NCBI GenBank assembly: GCA_008931825.1
Contig: QXVZ01021788.1
Coordinates: 1 to 22,313, forward strand
DNA length: 22,313 bases
Source of the DNA: Phallusia fumigata
Taxonomy: Eukaryota; Chordata; Ascidiacea; Phlebobranchia; Ascidiidae
Direction of reading: 5' to 3'
Made by a program: the position numbers and the translations under genes. The notes below the pieces were generated by a model. The model did not search any database and had not been told where the DNA came from. It saw only the letters and a program-made list of their open reading frames with translations. Below are positions 15,301 through 22,313 of the stretch, in pieces (position 1 is the first letter of the stretch; every line of letters starts with the position of its first letter).

Positions 15301-15319
15301 CTAATTGACGCAACAAAGC

Positions 15320-15478
15320 CAGCCATTGGTCAGTTTAGGAGCGCTCCTGTGACGTTTTGAAAGCAAGCGTTTTGATTGGTCGAGAGAAAAGGGAAAAAAG
15401 AAAAAATGAACCACGCAACTGATGCGCGCGCGATGCGTCATTCTTTTTGAGCAACTCGCGTCGAAGAAGGTGTTTTGT
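15320..15478 (+). promoter_or_regulatory. Promoter-like region with two CCAAT boxes
   Basis: Two inverted CCAAT motifs (ATTGG at 15325-15329 and 15375-15379), a perfect 12-bp palindrome AGGAGCGCTCCT (15337-15348), a CRE-like TGACGT (15350-15355) and a CpG-rich run GATGCGCGCGCGATGCGTCA (15421-15440) are packed just before the first ATG of the plus-strand unit. No TATA box is seen. The rest of the window is CpG-poor, so this compositional island suits a broadly active promoter for the array transcript. Confidence 0.5.
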
Positions 15479-16104
15479 ATGGTGGCTCTCCAAAGACGAC
15501 TTACAAGCGGATATTATTTAGGTAAATAAATTGTTGTAACTGAACTTATTTAGTATTGGTGCAAAAGTAAATTGGGGTGCACACTAGTTTACCTTTGGAC
15601 CTATAACAGAACGTAATGCGTTTGTTCATTTGCTTAGACAACTCATCAAGTGCACGGTACTGCTGTTCAATATTTTTGTTTCAGGTCCTTTAGCTGTACC
15701 TTGTGACAGCTCGACCCTTACATTAAAAAAGGAAAGATTGATCCAAGTTGAAACATGCTTACGTGCAATTGATTCAAGTGCAACATCGAGCTCTATAAAA
15801 CATAGGCAAGTACAAGTTAATCGTCGAACTAGCATATAATTCAATTAGTTTTAGGTCGGGCATGGGAAGACAGTATAACGTGCATTTATGTTGTCTTCGC
15901 ATGCCGACGTTTTTAAACGTGTTGTAGTTTGTATATTACGCTGAATTTGTAGTACTGCTTTTAATTTGTTTGCAGGAAAGAAAACGGAAGACTCGAGAGA
16001 AGCAACGGTTTAAATTGAGAAAGAGGTTCCAGATTTTTTTGGTAAAAGTCACTAAAGGTATTCTCGCTAGAGGATTAAAATTTGAATGTAAGCAAACTAA
16101 CTGA
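15479..16104 (+). CDS. Small three-exon gene or leader of the array transcript
   Basis: Inferred exons are 15479-15521 (starts MVALQRRLTSGYYL, donor TTTAG|GTAAAT, phase 1), 15685-15809 (acceptor TTTTTGTTTCAG; PLAVPCDSSTLTLKKERLIQ and on; donor CAA|GTACAA, phase 0) and 15976-16104 (acceptor TTTGTTTGCAG; ERKRKTREKQRFKLRKRF, stop TGA at 16102). The product would be about 98 residues, basic at the C-terminus, with no recognised domain. The last part could instead be spliced at TTTTTG|GTAAAA (16041). Exon 2 also has an alternative GC donor, CATAG|GCAAGT, at 15805; it ends in phase 2 and would join in frame to the array exons. Intron 1 contains GGGGTGCACACTAG, like the array hairpins, which ties this unit to the array. 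Confidence 0.35.
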
Positions 16105-16257
16105 AATCGAATAGATTACAAGAAAAATTGTTAGAAGCAAGGTGATATTGTGCGCTGTTAAAACGTCGCGTTTTGCTGATAATTGACATTTTTTGGTTTG
16201 TATAATACGCATTGGTGAAGTTGAGCCAATATCAAGCACAAAACATTCATATGGAAC
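16045..16257 (+). repeat. Segment X, first copy of a block repeated at 19252
   Basis: About 213 bp, beginning AAAGTCACTAAAGG and ending near ATCAAGCACAAAACATTCAT. It is clearly homologous to 19252-19469, with shared blocks TTGTGCGCTGT, AAAACGT, CTGATAATTGA and CCAAGCAC/TCAAGCAC. It overlaps the 3' end of the small reading frame. Confidence 0.8.
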
Positions 16258-16863
16258 TTTATACGTAATTTAAACGTTAAGCTAAGCGTTGTGAACACTT
16301 CACTGTTGCTGCTACGAATAGCGCGCCCGGTGTTAATTTGTGCATGATGATTTGCATGTTGCACTTGCTATTTTGCATGTCACTCGTGTTCCTTTGACTA
16401 TTCGGTTGTCAGCATCGGTAGAAATGTTCACAACAAAATATTGATGAATTCCAACACAATAACAAAACGGTATAGCTTTTTAGTGCCTGTACATAACTGA
16501 GATCGCCGAATCCAAACGGTTTTATGCCCCACTTGTAATTAACTGTGTTCAAACACGTTACTGAACAAAACGCCAAAGTTTAATTTAGATGTTTTTCTTT
16601 TACGATAAATTTTGTTTCAAAATTCAGTTGAAGGCTAACCAGGGTGCACACTGTTTAGCTTTCTCACTGCACTTTTGCCATGTGGTTTACAAGTGTATGG
16701 GGATAAATTAGCGTTCTTTTTGTCACTGCGATGGAAGGTGACTTTTCTGGCTGTACTTTTCCTGGGATCGGCGACTCCAAACGTTTTAATGCTCCACAGG
16801 TAATTAACTGTGGTCAAGTACATTACTGATTTAAACGTGCGAGCTAATTTTTTTTTTTAAATT

Positions 16864-16897
16864 GAAAGCTAACCAGGGTGCACACTGTTTAGCTTTC
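16864..16897 (+). other. Conserved array hairpin, best example
   Basis: Left arm GAAAGCTAACCAG (16864-16876), loop GGTGCACA (16877-16884), right arm CTGTTTAGCTTTC (16885-16897). Twelve of 13 positions pair, with one C-T mismatch. Full or near-full versions recur near 17634, 19688, 20567, 21178 and 21699; several others keep the loop but have a weakened stem. It lies about 80-115 bases before each acceptor-like site. Confidence 0.6.
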
Positions 16898-16980
16898 CCA
16901 TGTGTTTTTTTGTCATGCGGTTGACAGGTGAACAGGATAAATTTGTGCATTTTTTGTCTCTTTTATTTTTTTTATTTCAG

Positions 16981-17070
16981 GAACGTTGGTCTTACCGCTG
17001 TCAAGGAAATATCTAAGCTCGGAACAAAACATTTTCTGGCTGTAAGATTACTGGAATCAATACGCAACAG
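16981..17070 (+). CDS. Array core with open frame (30-residue version)
   Basis: A 90-bp core between TTTATTTCAG and CAACAG|GTAATTAACT. Read in phase 2 it is open throughout: NVGLTAVKEISKLGTKHFLA then VRLLESIRN. It begins and ends in phase 2, so it could splice to itself or to other phase 2 cores. It lacks 18 bp compared with full cores. Confidence 0.3.
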
Positions 17071-18077
17071 GTAATTAACTGTAGACAAGCATATTTGCAA
17101 CTTAAACTTGCAAGTTCATGGCTGACGTGTTTGTTTAAAGATAAATTTTGATTCAAAATTTAATTAACGGTTAACCAGGGTGCACACTGTTTAGCTTTCT
17201 TGATTTGTTTTTGTCATGCGGTTCACAGTTAGCCTATATAGATATTAATTTGTGCATTTTCTGTCTCTTTATTGTTTTTGTTTCACGAGCTTTGGTATTA
17301 CGGCTGCTCGAGGGAATATTTCGGATTAGGGAAAAGACCCTTTCGGCCTGTAAGATTACTGGGATCGCCGAATCCAATACTCAACAGGTAATTAACTAGT
17401 CAAGTATATTAGTCTTTGTGATGTTTTTGTTTCAGGAACTTTGATCTCGTCACTATCAAGGGAAAATCCGGATTTTGGATGAGACCTTTTTAGATTGTAG
17501 GATTACTAGAACCACCGACTCCAACTGCTTTAATGCTCATCAGATAATTAACTATGGTCAAGTACATTACTGATTTAATAATGCGAGCTTAATTTAGGGG
17601 TGTTTGTTTTACGAAAAATTTTGTTTTAAAAATTGAAAGCTAACCAGGGTGCACACTGTTTAGCTTTCTCGATATGTTTTTACCATGTGCTTCACAGGTA
17701 TAAAGATATGATTTGTGCATTTTCTGTCGTTTTATTGTTTTTGTTTCAGGATCTTTGGTCTTACCGCTGCTCGAGTAAAAACCGGATGTGGGAGAAGACC
17801 TTTTAACCTTTAACCCTAACCTTTTCGGCTTGTAAGTTAACTGGGATTGCCGACTCCAATACTCACCAGGTAATTAACTGTAGTCAAGTATATTAGCAAC
17901 TTAAATGTACAAGTTTATGTCTGACGTGTTTGTTTTAAGATGAAGTTTGATTAAACATTTTATTGAACAGTTAACCAGGGTGCACACTGTTTGACCTTGG
18001 CAGATTTTGCGATGTGGGTTACCAGTGCATACAGATGAGTTTGTGCATTTGTTAACTCTTTATTGTTTTTGTTTCAG

Positions 18078-18184
18078 GAACTTTGACCTTGACGCTTTCA
18101 TGGATATCATCGGATTAGGGAGAAGACCTTTTCTGGTTGTAAGATTACTGGGATCGCCGACTCCAAACATTTTGTGCTCAACAG
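18078..18184 (+). CDS. Array core, open but one base short
   Basis: A 107-bp core after TTTTTGTTTCAG. Read from phase 2 it gives NFDLDAFMDIIGLGRRPFLV then VRLLGSPTPNILCST with no stop, but it ends in phase 1 because one base is missing before the CAACAG|GTAATT donor. If spliced it would shift the frame of the next core. Confidence 0.25.
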
Positions 18185-19181
18185 GTAATTAACTATAGCT
18201 CAATACGTTACCGTTTTAAACTTGTAAGCTTAATTTAAGCATGTTTGTTTTACAATAAAATTGTTTTTAAAATCTAATTAAAAGCTAAACAGGGTGCACA
18301 CTGTTCAGCTTTCTCGATCTGTTTTTGCTATGTGGTTTACTAGTGAATAAAGATTGATTTGTGCAGTTTTTGTCTCTTTGTTGTTTTTGTTTCAGAAACT
18401 TTGCTCTTACCGCTGTCGAGAAATAATCCGAATTGGGAGACTTTTTTGGTTTTACTAAGATTACTGGGATCGCCGACTCCGAATGATATAATGCTGTACA
18501 GGTAATTAAATGTAGTCAAGTACATTACTGGCTCATCTTGTAAGATTGTAAGGTTAATTTGAACATGTTACTTTTACGTTGTATTTTGTTTTAAAATTTG
18601 GGCTAAGTAGGGTGCACACTGTTTAGCCTTCGCAATAGGTTTTTGCTATGTGGTTAACTGGTGAATAAAGATTGATTTGTGCAGGTTTGTCTCTTTGTTG
18701 TTTTTGTTTCATCAGCTGTCAAGTGAAAATCAGGATTTGGGAGAAGACCTTTCCGGGCTGCAAGTTTACTTGGATCGCGAACTGCAAACGTTTTGATGCC
18801 TGCCATGTAATCAGGTATAGTCAAGTATATTACTGATTTATACTTACAAGCTTAATTTGAAGCACGTTTGTTCCGCGATAAATTGTGTTCAAAAAAAATT
18901 AACTTGAACTAATCAGGGTGCAAATTGTTTAGTCTTCTCACTATGACTTTTCCTTGTGGTATACGAGTGTATTTTCTGTCTTTTTAATTTGTTTTACGAA
19001 CTATGATAAGACATTTTCGCGCTGTAAGAATACTGGTATCGCCAACTCCAAACGTTTAATGCACCACAGGCAATTATCTACAAAAGTGTAAGCAAAATGA
19101 TCAACCCACCAAACGATGTTTGTTTTGCATTCAAAGAGAAACTCTGGATATAATGTCAGCAATTACGTAACGGACTTGTAG

Positions 19182-19207
19182 GATTTGTTGCAGATTTTCA
19201 ACAAATC
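19182..19207. repeat. Short perfect inverted repeat
   Basis: GATTTGTTG (19182-19190) and CAACAAATC (19199-19207) form a 9-bp stem with an 8-base loop, in the irregular gap of the array just before segment X'. No role is evident. Confidence 0.45.
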
Positions 19208-19251
19208 TATTTCGAATGATTAAAAAGCTCCTGCACTCCGGAGGCGTGATA

Positions 19252-19469
19252 AAAATCACTAAGGAAATCATTGTTTTCGGAGGATAAAAACTTGAATGTA
19301 ACTGAACTACCTATGCGTAGAATAGAACACAAGAAAAATGCTGCAGGCAATGCAGAGTTGTGCGCTGTCAAAACGTGTATACTGATAATTGATATTTTAT
19401 GGTTTAATAATATGCAGTTCGTGAAACTGCGTTGAGGCAATACCAAGCACTAAACATTGATATGAAACA
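19252..19469 (+). repeat. Segment X', second copy of the 16045 block
   Basis: A diverged copy of 16045-16257 embedded in the array, 3.2 kb downstream. It interrupts the regular unit spacing between the units at 18914 and 19698. Its presence shows that the array grew by duplicating blocks that included the sequence next to its 5' edge. Confidence 0.8.
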
Positions 19470-21502
19470 AGTATCTGTAGATAAATTAGACCTTTTCAAT
19501 CTTTTATGATGTTTTTGTTTTAGGAACTTTGGTCTCACCACTATCAAGGATAACCCGGATTTGGGAGAAGACCTTTTCTAACTCTAAGATGATTGGGATC
19601 GCTGAACGTTTTAATGCTCCACAGGTAATTAACTGTCATCAAGTACATTACTGATTTAAACGTTGCAGTTAATTTTGTTTTAAAAATTGAAAGCTAACTA
19701 GGGTGCACACTGTTTAGCTTTCTCGACATGTTTTTTTTTCATGCGGTTGACAGGTGAACAGAGATAAATTTGTGCATTTTTTGTTTCAGAAACGTTGGTC
19801 TTACCGCTGTCAAGGAAATTTCTGAATTCGGAAGAATACATTTTCTGGCTGTAAGATTCCTGGGATACCCAAATTCAACGTTTTAATGCTCCACAGGTAA
19901 TTAACTACTGTCAAATACATTACTGATTTTAACCATCAAGTTTAGTTTCGATGAATTTTGTTTCAAAAATCTGAGGCTAACCAGGGTGCACACTGTTTAG
20001 CTTTTAATATTCGTTTTTACCATGTGCTTTACAGGTAGCCTATATAGACATTAATATCTGCATTTTCTGTCTCTTCATTGTTTTTGTTCCAGGATCTTTG
20101 GTCTTACCGCTGCTCGAGGGAAAATTTCGGATGTGGAAGATGACCTTTTCGGCCTGTAAGATTTCTGGGATCGCCGAGCTAATTAACTGTAGTCAAGTAT
20201 ACTAGCGACTTAAATATGCAAGTTTTATTTTGACGTATTTGTTGTAAGATAAATTTTGTTTTACAAATTTAATTACGGTTAACCAGGTTGCACACTTTTG
20301 ACCTTCTTAGTTTAGTTTCGCGATGTTGTTTACAAGTTCATACAGATGACTTTGTGCATTTGTTAACTCTTTATTGTTTTTGTTTCAGGAACTTTGGTCT
20401 ATTGGGGAGAAGGGCTTTTCTGGCTATACGGTTACTGGGATGGCCGACTCCAAACATTTTGTGCTCAACAGGTAATTAACTACAGCTCAATACGTTACTG
20501 ATTTAAACTTGTAAGCTTAATTTAAGCATATTGTTTTACAATAAACTTGTTTTGAAAATTAAATTAAAAGCTAACCAGGGTGCACACTGTTTAGCTTTCT
20601 CAATATGTTTTTGCTATGTGGTTAACTGGTGAACAGAGATTGATTTGTTCAGTTTTTGTCTCTTTGTTGTTTTTGTTTCAGAAATTTTGGTCTTTCAGCT
20701 GTCAAGTGAAAATCAGGATTTGGGAGAAGACCTTTTCCAGCTGTAAGATTACTGGGATCGCCAGCTGCAAACGTTTTGATGCTTGACAGGTAATGAGGTA
20801 TAGTAAAGTATATTACTGATTTATACTAGCAAGCTTAATTTGAAGCATGTTTGTTCTAGATTTGTTTCTTTTACGAAAAATGTAGTTTCAAAATTTAGTT
20901 GAAGTCTAACCAGGGTGCACACTGTTTCGCTTTCTCAATATATTTTCGCCATGTGGTTTACAAGTGTATGCAAACAAATGAGCGTTTTTCTGTCTCTGTG
21001 ATGTTTTGTTTTAGGAACTTTACCGCTGTCGAGGAAAAATCCGGATTTGAAAGGTGACTTTTCTGGCTGTATTTTGTCTTTTTCATGCTCCACAGGTAAT
21101 TAACTGTGGTCAAGTACATTGACGCACGAGCATAATTATAATTTGTTTGTTTTACGATCAATTCTGTTTCAAAATTTGAAAGCTAACCAGGGTGCACACT
21201 GTTATGCTTTCTTTTTTGCTGTTGCCATGTGGTTTACAATTTCATAGATATGAAATGGTGGCTTTTCTGTGTCTTTATTGTTTTTGTTTCACGAGCTGTG
21301 GTCTTACCGCTGTGAAGGAAATAACCGGATTTGAGAATAGACCTTTTAGTCTTGTAGGACTGCTGGGATCGCCGACGCCAACCTTACGTTGCTTCACGGG
21401 TAATTAACCACAGTCAAGTTCATGAAATAATTTTGCCATATGGTTTACAAGTGGCTAGCGATAAATTATCGCTTTTCAGTCTTTGTGATGTTTTTGTTTC
21501 AG

Positions 21503-21610
21503 GAACTTTGATCTCACCACTATTGAGGGAAAATCCAGATTTTGGATGAGACCTTTTCAAACTGTAGGATTACTAGAATCACCGACTCCAACCGTTTTAA
21601 TGCTCCACAG
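21503..21610 (+). CDS. Array core with intact 36-residue phase 2-2 frame
   Basis: Exactly 108 bp between TTTTTGTTTCAG and CTCCACAG|GTAAAT. The frame is open: NFDLTTIEGKSRFWMRPFQT then VGLLESPTPTVLMLH. It is closely related to the core at 17436-17543, whose same frame contains a stop. Confidence 0.32.
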
Positions 21611-22093
21611 GTAAATAATTATAGTCAACTACATTACTGATTTAAACGTGTGAGCTTAACTTAAGGTTGTTTGTTTTACGATAAATTGTGTTTCAAAATT
21701 GAAAGCTAACCAGGGTGCACACTGTTTGGTTTTCTCGTTATGTTTTAACCATGTGCTTCACTGGAATATAGATATTAATTTGAGCATTTTCTGTCGTTTT
21801 ATTGTTTTTGTTTCAGGATCTTTAGTATTACCGCTGCAGGAGGGAAAATTTCGGATGTGGGATCGCCGACTCCAATGCTCAACATGTAATGAACTGTAGT
21901 CAAGTATATTAGCGACCTAAATGTACAAGTTTATGTCTGGCGTGTTTGTTTTAAGATAAATTTTGATTAAAAATTTTATAGAACGGTTAACCAGGGTGCA
22001 TACTGTTTGACCTTCGCAGATTTTGCAATGTGGCTTACAAGTGCATACAGATGAGTTTGTGTATTTGTTAACTCTTTATTGTTTTTGTTTCAG

Positions 22094-22201
22094 GAACTTT
22101 GGCCGTGACGCTGTCATGGATATCATCAGATTGGGGAGAAGACCTTTTCTGGTTGTACGATTACTGGGATCCCCGACTCCAAACATTTTGTGCTTTACAA
22201 G
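22094..22201 (+). CDS. Array core with intact 36-residue phase 2-2 frame
   Basis: Exactly 108 bp between TTTTTGTTTCAG and TTTACAAG|GTAATT. The frame is open: NFGRDAVMDIIRLGRRPFLV then VRLLGSPTPNILCFT. Shared residues with the cores at 18078 and 21503 are NF, P-F and LL-SPTP. Confidence 0.32.
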
Positions 22202-22313
22202 GTAATTATCTATAGCTCAATACGTTACCGTTTTGAACTGATAAGCTTAATTTGAGCGTGTTTGTTTTACAATAAACTTGTTCTGAAAATTAAATTAAAA
22301 GCTAACCAGGGTG

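Larger units (their letters stand above)
16480..22313 (+). repeat. Tandem array of exon-intron-like units, about 300 bp each
   Basis: About twenty diverged units continue off the right edge. The typical order is a hairpin around GGGTGCACACTG, a second motif near TTTGTGCATTT, the acceptor-like TTATTGTTTTTGTTTCAG, an exon-like core near 108 bp, a donor-like AG|GTAATTAACT, then GTCAAGTACATTACTGATTT. Cores are near 16720-16798, 16981-17070, 17287-17387, 17436-17543, 17750-17869, 18078-18184, 18396-18501, 18716-18806, 18990-19070, 19524-19624, 19790-19896, 20093-20178, 20389-20471, 20682-20789, 21015-21095, 21293-21399, 21503-21610, 21817-21885 and 22094-22201. A hairpin lies before most, with centres near 16645, 16880, 17181, 17651, 17981, 18297, 18615, 18921, 19705, 19992, 20290, 20583, 20919, 21196, 21719, 21998 and 22311. 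Some cores lost a splice-like end (for example ATAATT at 17544, CAC instead of CAG at 17286). It is either a multi-exon transcript or its decayed remains. Confidence 0.85.

Noticed and set aside
15116-15304. Plus-strand ORF of 62 residues upstream of the CCAAT region.
   Set aside because: It is low-complexity and basic, with no splice support, no domain and no similarity to anything else in the window.
16864-16897. A microRNA or tRNA at the array hairpin.
   Set aside because: The stem is only about 13 bp, too short for a microRNA precursor, and there is no cloverleaf or A/B box pattern. H/ACA or C/D snoRNA boxes could not be placed consistently across units.
17205-22205. Plus-strand ORFs that run through the intron-like part of array units into the core.
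   Set aside because: The N-terminal parts translate the pyrimidine tract and hairpin region and differ between units. Only the core part after TTTCAG shows a shared frame.
16480-22313. CRISPR array interpretation of the regularly spaced GGGTGCACACTG motif.
   Set aside because: Spacing is about 300 bp and irregular, the intervening sequence is homologous between units rather than unique, and the context is eukaryotic with introns.

Overview
The window looks like nuclear DNA from a compact, AT-rich invertebrate genome. It has many short introns of about 60-480 bp, spliceosomal GT-AG signals, extracellular animal domains (C-type lectin, an H-type-lectin-like fold, Thr-rich mucin) and no bacterial gene layout. 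A tunicate such as Ciona would fit, but the sequence does not fix the species.

Region 1 (about 1-11,870, minus strand) is one long gene whose 3' end lies beyond position 1. I reconstructed 34 exons by reading splice sites on the minus strand. They begin with a signal-peptide exon (ATG at 11869) and give an uninterrupted frame of about 1,517 codons. The order is: signal peptide; C-type lectin domain (CTLD1); six H-type-lectin-like domains separated by small linker exons; a Thr/Ser mucin segment with about thirteen 12-residue repeats; CTLD2; and a run of at least 15 tiny Thr-rich exons that leaves the window. The first exon ends in phase 1 and every one of the 33 later exons starts and ends in phase 1, so modules can be duplicated, shuffled or skipped without breaking the frame. 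The product is inferred to be a secreted or surface-tethered glycan-binding mucin.

Region 2 (about 11,870-15,300) holds the putative promoter side of that gene, then two adjacent near-identical copies of a roughly 1.2 kb segment (12084-13260 and 13262-14466). A single N sits exactly between them, which suggests an unmerged contig or haplotype overlap rather than a biological duplication. I see no convincing gene here, only one weak Cys-rich exon candidate at 14748.

Region 3 (about 15,300-22,313, plus strand) starts with a CCAAT-box, CpG-containing promoter-like stretch and a short three-exon reading frame (15479-16104). This is followed by a tandem array of about twenty exon-intron-like units of roughly 300 bp. 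Each typical unit has a conserved hairpin, a pyrimidine-rich 3' splice site, an exon-like core of about 108 bp and a 5' splice-like motif. Some cores keep an open 36-residue frame and others have lost it. The splice signals and the hairpin look better kept than the coding frame. The units form higher-order blocks, and the array runs off the right edge. This array is the most unusual element of the window.
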